64,000 bases of DNA from Coriobacteriaceae bacterium (GCA_902362275.1 CABIWB010000010.1:1-64000); one strand, 5' to 3'; positions 1 through 8,914 are shown, numbered from the stretch's first letter. A program made the numbers and translations. The notes: generated by a model not told the origin, from the letters alone.

Positions 1-129
1 GAATGACGGCATTCTAGGTGATTCTCGGTTCCTTGGGCAGCCTGCGGCTACCCTCGAGAACCGAGCTCTACACCAACATTCGGGACACTACCCAAAACTG
101 GGGGTAAATGGGTTCTCGAGATATTTCAC
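1..129 (-). pseudogene. Truncated start of an ATPase-like gene (remnant)
   Basis: On the minus strand a strong Shine-Dalgarno (AAAGGAGAG) precedes a GTG at 129..127 that begins (M)KYLENPFTPSFG and then hits TAG. The next frame continues as SVPNVGVELG before also stopping. From memory, NPFTPSFG followed by xVP is the opening of large AAA-type ATPases seen in gut Actinobacteria and Firmicutes; this recall is not checked. The frame dissolves into a nested hairpin at 24-65, so the gene is probably a decayed stub or was interrupted there. The window edge prevents seeing whether a body follows. Confidence 0.35.
24..65. repeat. Nested hairpin
   Basis: Outer arms CTCGGTTC (24-31) and GAACCGAG (58-65) enclose inner arms GGGcAGCC (35-42) and GGCTaCCC (46-53). 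It lies inside the apparent gene remnant at the left edge. It has no T-run, so it is more likely a small repeat than a terminator. Confidence 0.5.
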
Positions 130-247
130 AAGGCTCTCCTTTCACACCGCCGTTTAACTTCATTTTACTTTAGTTAATTCTGATTAAAAGTGAGGGCTCT
201 TTATCTAGAGCATCAATTAGGCGTGTGTGCCATCGGTGTGGCGCTCG

Positions 248-280
248 AATGTGACAAAGGGACAGTCCCTTTGTCACATT
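248..280. repeat. Perfect 33-bp palindromic hairpin, GGGACA family
   Basis: Two perfect 16-bp arms (248-263 and 265-280) surround a single central A. The centre reads GGGACAGTCCC. The right arm overlaps the trmL stop codon (TGA at 276..274), so it can also act as the trmL transcription terminator. It shares the GGGACA core with hairpins at 897, 10976, 11043, 40231 and 54146. Confidence 0.8.
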
Positions 281-873
281 CCCGGAAAGCCTGTTTGGCG
301 CAGGGCCTCGTAGAGGACGATGGCGGCGCTGTTGGAGAGGTTGAGTGCACTGATGCGGTAGTCGTTCGGGTTGACGAAGTTGCCGCAAATGTCCTGTTGA
401 AGGATGGCCTCGTGGCTGTCCTTGGTATGTCCTAGCGATTCCTCGTGAGCTTCCCATGCCTCGGCGTTGTCAAGCGAATCGCAATCGCGCAGCATCGGGA
501 TGCGCTCGCAGCGCTCGGGCGCCGCGGCAAGCAGTGACTCGGGAATGCCCGAGCTCTCGCTGCCAAAGACCAAGTAGTCGCCATCTCGGTAGGTGCTCTG
601 CGCATAGGTGCGGCGTGCCTTTTTGGTCAGCAGATGCAGGCGACCATCGGCGGGGGAGAGGCCGTTGCGCGCAAGGAAATCCTCCCAGCCGGCATAGGTC
701 GTCACGTCCAAGTTTTGCCAGTAGCCCAGACCGGCGCGACGCACCGTCTTGTCATCGAGCGAAAAGCCCAGTGGCTCCACCAGATGCAGGCGGGCGCCGG
801 TGACCACGCAGGTGCGGCCGATATTGCCCGTATTGGCCGGAATCTCGGGCGCATATAGCACAATGTTGAACAT
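274..873 (-). CDS. trmL: tRNA (cytidine(34)-2'-O)-methyltransferase, SpoU/TrmL family
   Basis: SPOUT-class enzyme that 2'-O-methylates the wobble nucleotide of tRNA-Leu anticodons using S-adenosylmethionine. The start NIVLYAPEIPANTGNIGRTC carries family motif 1, FGSESSGIP is motif 2, and ALNLSNSAAIVLYEA is motif 3 of the SAM-binding knot. The ATG at 873 has AAGGAG five bases upstream; an ATG at 888 overlaps that Shine-Dalgarno and is rejected. Between the IPM of motif 2 and motif 3 there are about 45 extra residues (DNAEAW...NPNDY) compared with the roughly 155-residue enzymes of other bacteria. Family assignment is firm; the insertion is unexplained. Confidence 0.92.
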   Translation of the reverse strand: MFNIVLYAPEIPANTGNIGRTCVVTGARLHLVEPLGFSLDDKTVRRAGLGYWQNLDVTTYAGWEDFLARNGLSPADGRLHLLTKKARRTYAQSTYRDGDYLVFGSESSGIPESLLAAAPERCERIPMLRDCDSLDNAEAWEAHEESLGHTKDSHEAILQQDICGNFVNPNDYRISALNLSNSAAIVLYEALRQTGFPGM

Positions 874-896
874 GAATCTCCTTGGCATAGAACGAA

Positions 897-935
897 AAAC
901 CACCACGAAGGGGACAGGCACCTTCGTGGTGGTTT
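897..935. repeat. 39-bp hairpin, GGGACA family
   Basis: Perfect 15-bp arms AAACCACCACGAAGG (897-911) and its complement (921-935) with a GGACAGGCA loop. It sits between the G3E GTPase stop and the trmL start. The same ACCACnACnAAGG stem and GGGGACA loop recur at 40231-40280. Confidence 0.8.
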
Positions 936-973
936 GGCGGTTACGTAGCGGAAAAATGCCCGCTTGGATAAAC

Positions 974-2104
974 CTAGGCGCGGTGCCAGTCAGTCAGGCA
1001 GGCATCGAGGGAGGCGATGAGTGCATCCTTGTCCATGTGACGGCCGATGATGCACAGGCTCGTCATGCGGTCGCCCGTCTCGTCGTCCCAAATCTGCATG
1101 ATCTCGGGGTTCTCGTCGATGATCTTCTGCTTCTCGCCCTCGGGCGCCGAGTCGACAAACAGACCGTTCTCCATCAGGCGCATCTGGTGGCCGGCCTGCT
1201 CAAACATGTAGCACATGTCCGGATTGCTGGCCTGCCACAGCGGACCCTTGACGCGGATGACCTCGTCGGGCCACTCCTTCTCAACAAAATCGGTGAACTT
1301 CTGCAGGTCAAACGGCTTGCGGCGTGAGTACACAAAGGTCTCGATATCGTACTCGAGCACCTCGGGGTCGTCGTGCTCCTCGGGATGCTCCATGGCCTCG
1401 ATCCAAGCGGCGGAGTTGTAGGCGCGCATAAAGTCAAAGCGGTCGGTGTCGAGCAGCTCCTCCATGGGAACCTCGCCGTTTTGGGCCTCGACGATCACGG
1501 CGTCCTTCTGCAGGCTGCGCACGATGGCCTTGAGCTCGGCGATCTGCTCGGGCGTCACGGTATCGGTCTTGTTGAGGATCAGCGTGGAGCAGAATTCAAT
1601 CTGCTGGATGAGCAGGCTTTCGATGTCGTCCTCGTCGATATCCTCAGCCAGCAGGTCGCGACCGCCGTTGAACTCGTCGTACATGCGGGCGCAGTCGACC
1701 ACGGCCACGATGTTGTCGAGCGCGAGCTTGGGCTCGCCGCCCACCTTGGCCTCGTCGCAGAAGCTCGAGATGGTGTAGGCGATGGGGATGGGCTCGCAAA
1801 TACCCGAGGCCTCGATGATGATGTAATCGAAGTTGCCCGAATCGGCGATGCCCTGCAGCTGGTTGGCAAGGTCGTCCGAAAGCGTACAGCAGATGCAGCC
1901 GTTGGTGAGCGGGATGAGGTCGTCGGTTTCGGAAAGGCCGCCGTCGGCGATAAGGCTGGCGTCGACGTTGATCTCGCCGATATCGTTGACGATCACGGCG
2001 GCGCGGATACCGCCGTCGTTAGCGAGGATGTGATTGAGCAGTGTGGTCTTACCGGCACCGAGGTATCCGGTAAGCATGATGATCTTCACGGGTTTGTTGG
2101 GCAT
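974..2104 (-). CDS. CobW/COG0523 (G3E) GTP-binding metallochaperone
   Basis: P-loop GTPase of the G3E family, used for inserting or mobilising a metal such as zinc. Walker A is GYLGAGKTT near the N-terminus, followed by the family signature GCICCTL (CxCC, the metal-binding loop) and the guanine-recognition NKTD. A CobW C-terminal domain covers the last hundred residues. ATG 2104 is chosen because AAAGGAGG lies just upstream; an ATG at 2125 would place that Shine-Dalgarno inside the gene. A Zur site, which often marks zinc-responsive members, was not evident upstream. The metal cannot be named from sequence. Confidence 0.9.
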   Translation of the reverse strand: MPNKPVKIIMLTGYLGAGKTTLLNHILANDGGIRAAVIVNDIGEINVDASLIADGGLSETDDLIPLTNGCICCTLSDDLANQLQGIADSGNFDYIIIEASGICEPIPIAYTISSFCDEAKVGGEPKLALDNIVAVVDCARMYDEFNGGRDLLAEDIDEDDIESLLIQQIEFCSTLILNKTDTVTPEQIAELKAIVRSLQKDAVIVEAQNGEVPMEELLDTDRFDFMRAYNSAAWIEAMEHPEEHDDPEVLEYDIETFVYSRRKPFDLQKFTDFVEKEWPDEVIRVKGPLWQASNPDMCYMFEQAGHQMRLMENGLFVDSAPEGEKQKIIDENPEIMQIWDDETGDRMTSLCIIGRHMDKDALIASLDACLTDWHRA

Positions 2105-2190
2105 GTGCCCTCCTTTGTTAGACATGGCTTACAGTTGAATCTTATGCCAAACGCCAGCTCTTATACCCACGCGCTGGCAAATAACACAGG

Positions 2191-2532
2191 CTACTCCCAG
2201 GCTCCCCATACATCGGGGCAATAGCCGACGGTGGCCTTTTTGCCGTTACGCACGATGGGCTCGGCTAGAACCTGTTGGTTTTCGAGCAGTTTATCGAAAC
2301 GCTGGCTGGGGGTAAGGTGCTGGATAAGTGCGAGTGTTTCCTCGTCCTTGGCCTTGGGATTGAGCAACTTGTCGATACCGCCGACTGCCTGCATCACGCT
2401 CGTGAGCTCGCCCTTGCTCATCTCCTTTTCCTTAAGGTCAATAAGCTGCACCTTAATGCGGCGCTCCTTAAAAAAGCGCTGGGCCTTCTTGGTATCGAAG
2501 GACTTCTTGGTGCCAAAAATTTGCACGTTCAC
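2191..2532 (-). CDS. ArsC/Spx-family thioredoxin-fold protein lacking the catalytic Cys
   Basis: The 113-residue length and the pattern IFGTKKSFDTKKAQRFF, with a later PIVRNGKKATVGY, match the ArsC/YffB/Spx superfamily. In arsenate reductases and Spx the position after GTKK is Cys (GTKKCxDTRKA); here it is Ser, so classical thiol chemistry is not possible at that position and no other Cys lies nearby. The GTG start at 2532 has GGGAG upstream and lies 15 bases after the stop of the flavodoxin-like gene, so the two are probably one operon. The role is unknown; arsenate reductase activity is unlikely. Confidence 0.8.
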   Translation of the reverse strand: MNVQIFGTKKSFDTKKAQRFFKERRIKVQLIDLKEKEMSKGELTSVMQAVGGIDKLLNPKAKDEETLALIQHLTPSQRFDKLLENQQVLAEPIVRNGKKATVGYCPDVWGAWE

Positions 2533-2547
2533 TTATCGGCTCCCGTT

Positions 2548-3171
2548 CTAACGAATGAAGTTGGTGCGGGCGCGATCGGCTTCGGGGGCTTCGATGCCGG
2601 CGGCCTGTCCTGCCTCGATGCAACGCAGGAGCCATGCCATGTTTTTACCGATGTTTCGCATGGTGGCCAGGCCCTCGGCGTCCTGGGCGGCCTCGCCCGG
2701 CATGGCACCAAAGACGTTGTTCCAGTACGTGGAGGCTACCACGGGCATCTGGTTGATAGTGAAGTACTTGTTGAGCACGTCGAAGGTGGTCGACGTGCCG
2801 CCACGGCGGGCGACGGCGACAGCGGCGCCCGGTTTGTGCGCAAAGGCCTTGCTGCCAGCATAGAATGTGCGGTCGAGAGCCGAGAGGATGCGTCCGCTGG
2901 GATGCGCATAGTAGACGGGTGAGCCAAAGACAAAGCCATCTGCCTGCTCGGCGGCAGCGATGAGCTCGTTGACCACGTCGTCGTCAAAGGTGCAGCGGCA
3001 ATCGAGCTTGCCGCATTGGCCACAGCCAATGCAGTCGCGAATGGGCTTGGCGCCCAGCTGGAACACCTCGGTATCGATGCCTTCGGCATTGAGCTGCTCG
3101 GCGACCTCGGCGAGTGCGCGGGCGGTGTTGCCGTTTGCCTTGGGACTGCCATTGACCAAAAGAGCCTTCAT
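2548..3171 (-). CDS. Flavodoxin-fold NAD(P)H-dependent FMN oxidoreductase
   Basis: The N-terminus KALLVNGSPKANGNTARAL is the FMN-phosphate-binding loop of the NADPH-dependent FMN reductase/iron-sulfur flavoprotein family. It is followed by DCIGCGQC, a cysteine pair typical of this group, and by FGSPVYYAHPSGRILSALDR, which closes over the isoalloxazine ring. GGTSTTFDVLNKYF and the ending are also family-like. ATG 3171 follows GAGGGAG; a GTG directly before it (3174) is possible. It probably reduces quinones or nitro compounds in the anaerobic cytoplasm. It is co-transcribed with the downstream Spx-like gene. Confidence 0.85.
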   Translation of the reverse strand: MKALLVNGSPKANGNTARALAEVAEQLNAEGIDTEVFQLGAKPIRDCIGCGQCGKLDCRCTFDDDVVNELIAAAEQADGFVFGSPVYYAHPSGRILSALDRTFYAGSKAFAHKPGAAVAVARRGGTSTTFDVLNKYFTINQMPVVASTYWNNVFGAMPGEAAQDAEGLATMRNIGKNMAWLLRCIEAGQAAGIEAPEADRARTNFIR

Positions 3172-3245
3172 CACAAACTCCCTCTGCTGTTGGTGACTTC
3201 TGCAGAGGATTATCGCACGATGGGGGAGGCGGCGCGGGCGCGGTG

Positions 3246-4775
3246 CTAATCCAGTTTGGTACCTGGCACCTGCACTGCTTTCCCGAGCAACGCTTTGAGC
3301 TCGTTCAAAATGGAAACGGGCTGTCGGTCGACGCTGTCCAGATGAAGTGTCGCCACACGAATGGGTGGCTGATATTCAAGCGGACCGATGAGCACAGGAG
3401 AACCCAGGAACCGTTCGATTTCGTCTGCGATCGCGTCGGTCTCTTCGGGATCAAAGTCGTCGAAAAGCGCCACGAATGTCGGCCCCGTTGAGCGGAACAG
3501 GCGACCCTTGCCGCGCGAGCATTCCATAAGGCAGGCGGCGCTTTCGGCGAGCACGCGGTCGCCTGCATCGAATCCAAAGCGGGCATTGACCTCGGAGATA
3601 TCGTCAACCTTAATGGCAATAAAGCCTGCCTCGCGCGCCACACGGCGCATCTCTCCAATAGCGTTGACCAGGGCGTGAATATCGCCCAGACCGGTCACGG
3701 AATCGGTCGTATCCGCTAGGCTTCGGTTGATGATAATGCCCACGTACATGTTGGGCTCGGTATCGGTACCGTCCAAGCGGTAGCCCGTGCAGTCGCAAAG
3801 CGCGTACGTTCCGGCGGCATCCATCACGCGGTACTGCATGTAGTGGAAGTGCCACGTGCCGTTTATCACCATGTCGAGCTCGACGCGTACGTTGTCGCGG
3901 TCCTCGGGGTGGACGCGGGCAAGCCACATATCGACCGAGTTAAAAGGGTGCTGGGAGGGCAGGTTAAAATCGCGCACGGCGTTAACCGACCATTGTGATT
4001 CTCCAGTATCGAGGTTAAGGATGAACGGATAGCGCGTCTCGGAGCTCATGGAGATCGCTTGGAACACCCGGTCGTTGCAGGGAAGCTGATCGACGATTGG
4101 GCGTTGCGGTGCGTCGTCTTTTTCGGGTTGCTGAACGCGGTGCATGAGCTTGTAGCGATACATTTTGCGGTCGGCGTCCATTGTCATCTGGCGACGCGAA
4201 TCGCCTGCAAGCGGGTTGACGCGCGAGCAACCAAAGCTAAAGCTAGAGATCATGAGCGCTTTATCGTCTGATGTCGCCTCGATAAGGTCGGTGCGTACCC
4301 GCTCCAGGCGCTGCTCGAGCTCGGCTTCGCTTGTCGTGGGGGACACGAGTACAAATTCATCTCCACCGATGCGGAACAGCATCTCATCGTGCTTTATGGT
4401 TTCGGTGAGCGCTCGGCAGATACTCAGAATATAGCGATTGCCCTCGGCGTGGCCAAACTTATCGTTGCAGTGCTTAAGGTGGTCGATGTCAATATAGGCG
4501 CAGGTGAAGGGGGTACCTTTGAGCCAGGGCAGATCGACATGGCGGTCGAGTCCACCACGGTTGCCAAGATTGGTGAGCGAATCGATATAGGCGCTGCGTT
4601 CGAGCAGCTGACGCTCTTGTTGCAGGACGGCGAGCGTTTTCTACAGTTGCTCGCCGATGGCGCGCAGCTCCGTGGGCAGTGCGGCGACATCGAGCTCGGC
4701 GGTTGAGGCCCCGTTCGCGAGTCGCTGAAGATGGGCAATGATTGATTGCTCGCCCAGGCGATACGACTCGTTCAT
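3246..4775 (-). pseudogene. GGDEF-PAS-GGDEF diguanylate cyclase gene with an in-frame amber codon
   Basis: From ATG 4775 (Shine-Dalgarno AAGGAGGT) a single frame of 510 codons runs to 3246, interrupted only by TAG at 4643..4641 (codon 45). The context EQL*KTLAVLQQERQLLE suggests a CAG to TAG change in a coiled coil. Downstream the frame encodes DSLTNLGNRGGL, YIDIDHLKHCND and RIGGDEF, an apparently active cyclase domain, then a PAS-like segment (VHPEDRDNV) and a second, degenerate GGDEF domain (RSTGPTFVALF). Its order matches the first half of the neighbouring EAL gene, so the two are tandem paralogues. No good internal start follows the TAG before codon 132, so it is probably a null allele unless read through. 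Confidence 0.8.
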
Positions 4776-4813
4776 GATGGATAACCTCCTTGGGTGACAG
4801 GATGCTCCGCATC

Positions 4814-4844
4814 ATATCCCCAATTCGGTTTGAATTGGGGATAT
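4814..4844. terminator. Hairpin between the two GGDEF genes
   Basis: Perfect 13-bp arms ATATCCCCAATTC (4814-4826) and its complement (4832-4844) with a 5-base loop. It lies just after the stop of the GGDEF-EAL gene and before the start of the next, as expected of a terminator, though without a long T-run. Confidence 0.55.
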
Positions 4845-4847
4845 AAG

Positions 4848-7619
4848 TTAACCAATGGGGACAAATGCTTCCTTCGACGGTGACGTTTTGCGCGCGAGCG
4901 TATCAGTTGTTATTGCCACCATCGAGCAATGCCTCAAATCCTTCGCTTGCATGGGGCGGTAGTAGAGGAAGCCTTGAGCGTAGCGGGCGCCCATTTGTCG
5001 TAGCGTGTTCGCCTGCTCATTTGTCTCGATGCCTTCGATTACAACGGGCAGATGGAGCGACTGTGCCATCTCGAGCATCGATGACACGATCTGCGCGCTG
5101 CGGCCTTGATCGCGGTCAGTGGGCACAAAGGTGCGGTCGAGCTTGATGACATTGACATTCACGTTCTTGAGCATCGCGAGCGTGGACTGGCCGGTGCCAA
5201 AATCGTCCATGTAGGTCGAGAAGCCGCGGGTGTGCAGATCTGCGGTCATCTTATCCACGGCCTCGGACTCTCCGGTATAAGCGGTCTCGGTAATCTCGAC
5301 GCGCATGAGTTCAGGCGGCAAATTGTTCTGGGCGGCAAGCCATCCCATATGCTCGGCCACATCGCAGGCAAGAATGTCCACGCGCGACACGTTGAGGGAG
5401 ATCGGAACCACGCGAAGACCGCGATCGAGACGCTCGCGAAGCCATGTGGCGACGCCCTGCCAAACATATTTGTCGAGCGTCACTACAAAGCCGCTTTCCT
5501 CGAGTGCGGGGATAAACGTTGCAGGCGAAATGAGGGAGCCGTCCTTGTCGATCCAGCGGGTGAGTGTTTCGGCGCCAATGATCTCGCCGGTTTCCATATC
5601 GACCTGGGGCTGCAGGTAGTAGGTAATGCGGCCGTTTGAAAGCGCGTATTGGAACTCGGTCAGCGTGCGGTGGAACGCAATCTCGTGCTCATATTCCTCG
5701 GGGCGGAAAATAGCAATGCGATCCTTGAAGTCGTTTTTGGCGCGTCGATTGGTAAACATTGCCTTAGCCTGGGCATCGATAGTGATTTCCTCATCGGGGT
5801 CGATGGGGTAAACGCCCATGGACGGCCAGAAGCCTACGCCGTCATCATGTCTGGCTACGGCCTCGCGAACGCGGCTATAGACTTGATGGACGGTGCCGCG
5901 CTCAAAGGGGATGAGTACGCAAAAGTCATCTTGGCCCCAGTACCCTGCGACGCCCATGTCGGCATTCTCGATGTCCTTGAGGACCGTGCCCACATCGGCG
6001 AGCATGCGGTCGCCCTCGGCCTGTCCGTGCCATTCGTTGAACAGCCGCATGTGCCCCATGTCGACGGTGGCGATGCACCAGGCGCCGCCTTGCGCCGTTG
6101 CGAGATGGGCATTCACGCGCCGCATAAACTCGCTGGGGCGGTAGAGGCCGGTGAGCGAGTCGATGCGTTCGGCGATTGCGCTCTTGCGTTCGATTTCGGG
6201 TATGGGGAGGCTGTCGTTGGGGACAAGCCCGCCGGCCGTGCGAAGGCGACGGTCGAGTTCGCCTAAAACAGCGGTCGCTTGATTGGTCAGGCGCTCGTAA
6301 AAGGCCGGGACGACAAGACAGACGGGGGTAATAGTGTCGTCCGCGATTCGAACAGGAGCGAAAACGGCCTCTTTAAGATGGCGGGTCAGTTGCTCGAATG
6401 CCTCGTGGTTCAAATCGTTGCTGAGCACGACGAACTGGGCGTTTCGTGAGCGGAAGACGCGACTCCTGCCGCGGGTGATCGACAACATACGGCCTGCGTA
6501 TTCGGCGAGCATATTGTCGACAGCCTCGGCCCCATAGAGCTCGTTGAGCTTTGCCGTGCCGCGAACGCGGACCGCTATAAGCCCCGTCTCGCAACGGTCG
6601 CGACGGCAGGCATCGATAGCGTTGATCAGCATACGCTGCGTTCCGAGGCCCGTAGCGGCGTCGACAGTTTCGGCGAGCGAGTGGTTGACAAGTTCGCCGA
6701 CATAGAGCGAGGGGGTATTTCCGTCGCCTTCGATACGAAACCCGCGAGCGCGACAAAGGACGTAGTCGCCCACGGCATTGCGCGTACGGTACTGCATAAC
6801 GCGGCGGTGTTTGGAGCCGTTGTAGATTTGGTCGATATCGTTGGTATAGGCCTCAAGGTCATCGGGATGGACACGCGTTTTCCAGTAATCGTGGCAGTCG
6901 TCTATATGCTCGGAAGGAAGACCGAGATCGCGTAAGGCGCTTTGTGACCAAAGAGTGCGATGTTTGTCCAAGTTCTCGATAAAGCAATAACGGTCTTCAT
7001 TGAGCATCGAAAAGGCATCGAAAACGCGGTCGCTTATTTCGAAGTCGTCGGTGTGCACCTGTGTGATATTGCGTCGATCAAGATGCATGGCATGGCGTAG
7101 CTTGTAGTCGTACATGCGATGGTCGGCATCGAGTGTCATACGATTGGGGGCTTCACCCAGGGCGGGGTCGGCGTGTGACACTCCGTAGCTAAACGAGTGA
7201 GGCATCTCAGAATCGTTGTTTTTGAGCAGGATCGTTCGGCAGTGTTCCAGACGTTCGGCGAGGTCGTCCTCGGTTGCAATCGTAGATAGGATGGCAAACT
7301 CGTCGCCGCCTATGCGAAACGCCGCCTCGTCCACTTTCATATACAGCTTGAGATAGAGGCTTGCCTGCAAGATGTAGCGGTTGCCCTCGTCATGCCCAAA
7401 GACGTCGTTGCAGTGCTTAAGGTTATCGATGTCGATAAACGCCATGGTTACGGGCAGTTCCTGCTCCCAGAGTTCCTCTAGGGGACGGGCAAAGCCGCCG
7501 CGGTTGCCGGGCCCGGTGAGCTGGTCGGTAAAGGCCGTCCTAATCAGATCATCCTGGCGCTCGAGAAGGTCACGGACGGTCTTTTCGAGCGTTTCGGTGT
7601 AATTGCTGACAGTATCCAT
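4848..7619 (-). CDS. Multidomain GGDEF-PAS-GGDEF-GGDEF-EAL cyclic-di-GMP protein
   Basis: A 923-residue soluble protein. GGDEF 1 has its signature at residues 104-108 (RIGGDEF) with intact FIDIDNLKHCND, so diguanylate cyclase activity is plausible; no RxxD inhibitory site is visible. A PAS-like segment (VHPDDLEAYTND) and a degenerate GGDEF (RSRNAQFVVL) follow. A third GGDEF-like domain has GQDDF instead of GGDEF. The C-terminal EAL domain reads ETLTRW, SLNVS, EITETAY, MDDFGTG, IKLD, VIEGIE and QGFLY, so the metal and catalytic residues of a phosphodiesterase are present despite A to T in the EAL triplet. It probably both makes and degrades c-di-GMP. The start lacks a strong Shine-Dalgarno. 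Confidence 0.9.
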   Translation of the reverse strand: MDTVSNYTETLEKTVRDLLERQDDLIRTAFTDQLTGPGNRGGFARPLEELWEQELPVTMAFIDIDNLKHCNDVFGHDEGNRYILQASLYLKLYMKVDEAAFRIGGDEFAILSTIATEDDLAERLEHCRTILLKNNDSEMPHSFSYGVSHADPALGEAPNRMTLDADHRMYDYKLRHAMHLDRRNITQVHTDDFEISDRVFDAFSMLNEDRYCFIENLDKHRTLWSQSALRDLGLPSEHIDDCHDYWKTRVHPDDLEAYTNDIDQIYNGSKHRRVMQYRTRNAVGDYVLCRARGFRIEGDGNTPSLYVGELVNHSLAETVDAATGLGTQRMLINAIDACRRDRCETGLIAVRVRGTAKLNELYGAEAVDNMLAEYAGRMLSITRGRSRVFRSRNAQFVVLSNDLNHEAFEQLTRHLKEAVFAPVRIADDTITPVCLVVPAFYERLTNQATAVLGELDRRLRTAGGLVPNDSLPIPEIERKSAIAERIDSLTGLYRPSEFMRRVNAHLATAQGGAWCIATVDMGHMRLFNEWHGQAEGDRMLADVGTVLKDIENADMGVAGYWGQDDFCVLIPFERGTVHQVYSRVREAVARHDDGVGFWPSMGVYPIDPDEEITIDAQAKAMFTNRRAKNDFKDRIAIFRPEEYEHEIAFHRTLTEFQYALSNGRITYYLQPQVDMETGEIIGAETLTRWIDKDGSLISPATFIPALEESGFVVTLDKYVWQGVATWLRERLDRGLRVVPISLNVSRVDILACDVAEHMGWLAAQNNLPPELMRVEITETAYTGESEAVDKMTADLHTRGFSTYMDDFGTGQSTLAMLKNVNVNVIKLDRTFVPTDRDQGRSAQIVSSMLEMAQSLHLPVVIEGIETNEQANTLRQMGARYAQGFLYYRPMQAKDLRHCSMVAITTDTLARKTSPSKEAFVPIG

Positions 7620-7894
7620 GTTCTAAGCGGCTTTCTGAGGTCGGGGGCGGATTGCGTCGGGCGAGCTCGTAGTGTACACGCGTCGTTGCTCAGCGCTTTG
7701 CGTGTATCCAGGCCCCCGCCTTGCTGCGTTGTTGGGTTATTTTGCCGGCTAATGTTCGCTGTTGATAACTGCTGAGTAGTGTAAACAACAGCACACAATT
7801 ATATAGGGGTGCCCATGTTGTGGGTGGCTATTATTCGACAAGCGGTAGCGCGACGATGCGATGTTCGATAAAAATGCGACTGAGACGATATATG

Positions 7895-7944
7895 TTGACG
7901 GGTATACTTGTCCCGTTTTAAAACGCAGGAACGGAGATGGTCAC
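7895..7944 (+). promoter_or_regulatory. Likely patatin promoter and ribosome binding site
   Basis: TATACT (7903-7908) is a good -10 hexamer with TTGACG (7895-7900) overlapping just upstream. GGAG at 7933 precedes ATG 7945. A start at 7861 would put this promoter inside the gene. The remaining divergent space from 7620 shows no further feature I can name. Confidence 0.45.
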
Positions 7945-8814
7945 ATGGCACAGCCGGGTACGACGCGCACGGTGGGGCTCGCGCTCGAGGGAGGCGGCTA
8001 CCGCGGTATGTATACGGCGGGCGTGCTCGACGTTTGGATGGAGCACGGTTTGACCTGCGACCATATGGTGGGTGTCTCGGCGGGCGCGGCGTTTGGCTAC
8101 AACTTTAAATCGCGCCAGATCGGCCGCGCCATTCGCTACAACAAAGCCTATTGCGCCGACAAGCGCTATGCGAGCGTGACGAGCTGGCTGCGAACCGGCG
8201 ATATGTTCAATGCCGATTTTGCCTATCACGAAGTGCCCATCGAGCGCGATCCCATCGACCTGGAGGCATATCGCGCCTGCCCCATGCGATTTACGTGCGT
8301 GTGTACCGATATCGACACCGGCAAGGCCGTCTATCACGATCTGCCGTATGGCGACGAGCGCGATATCGAGTGGATCCGGGCGTCGTCTGCTATTCCTGTG
8401 GCGACGCGTCCCGTTGCTATTGAGGGCCGCAAGTACCTGGATGGTGGCGTGGCTGATTCTATTCCCAGCGCATGGCTGTTTGCGCAGGGGTATGACCGCA
8501 ATATCGTGGTACTCACGCAGCCGGCGGGCTTTGCGAAGCAGCCCAACAGCGTGATGCCCATGCTGCGGCGCGTGTTCCGTCACTATCCGGAGTTTGTCGC
8601 AGCGCTTGAACATCGGCATGAGGTCTACAATGCCACGCTCGATGACCTGGCACGTCGCGAGGCTGCCGGCGAGATCTTTGTGGTTCGGCCGAGCGAATCG
8701 GTGAAGGTGCCGTCGCTGTGCCGCGAGCCCGATGAACTTGAGCGCATCTACCAGATTGGTCGCCGCGATGCGGAGGCGACTTTGCCGGCGTTGGAAGCGT
8801 ATCTGGCGGGGTAG
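7945..8814 (+). CDS. Patatin-like phospholipase
   Basis: Cytoplasmic or membrane-associated serine lipid hydrolase. The oxyanion loop EGGGYRGMYTAGVLD lies near the N-terminus, GVSAGAA is the GxSxG nucleophile elbow, and YLDGGVAD supplies the catalytic Asp of the Ser-Asp dyad. The length, about 289 residues, and the PIERDPIDLEAY segment fit the YjjU subgroup. ATG 7945 is preferred over an in-frame ATG at 7861 because a -10 hexamer and a Shine-Dalgarno lie between them. It ends in a terminator shared with the convergent thiE. Confidence 0.88.
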   Translation: MAQPGTTRTVGLALEGGGYRGMYTAGVLDVWMEHGLTCDHMVGVSAGAAFGYNFKSRQIGRAIRYNKAYCADKRYASVTSWLRTGDMFNADFAYHEVPIERDPIDLEAYRACPMRFTCVCTDIDTGKAVYHDLPYGDERDIEWIRASSAIPVATRPVAIEGRKYLDGGVADSIPSAWLFAQGYDRNIVVLTQPAGFAKQPNSVMPMLRRVFRHYPEFVAALEHRHEVYNATLDDLARREAAGEIFVVRPSESVKVPSLCREPDELERIYQIGRRDAEATLPALEAYLAG

Positions 8815-8824
8815 AGGCTGCGGC

Positions 8825-8870
8825 GGAAAGCACATCCCAGAATGGAGGTCCAAACTGGGATGCGCTTTCC
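8825..8870. terminator. Bidirectional terminator between patatin gene and thiE
   Basis: Arms GGAAAGCACATCCCAG (8825-8840) and CTGGGATGCGCTTTCC (8855-8870) pair with one mismatch. It is placed between convergent stops at 8814 and 8915. Confidence 0.75.
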
Positions 8871-8914
8871 ATTGCTGAAGATATGAGGCTGCGAATCGGC
8901 TGCTCGGCCTAGAC

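Noticed and set aside
1373..2224. 283-codon plus-strand frame opposite the G3E GTPase
   Set aside because: Val/Asp/Leu-rich shadow of the GTPase gene.
4641..4643. TAG read as pyrrolysine
   Set aside because: No Pyl machinery is visible and the site is in a coiled coil, not an active site; a simple nonsense change is more likely.
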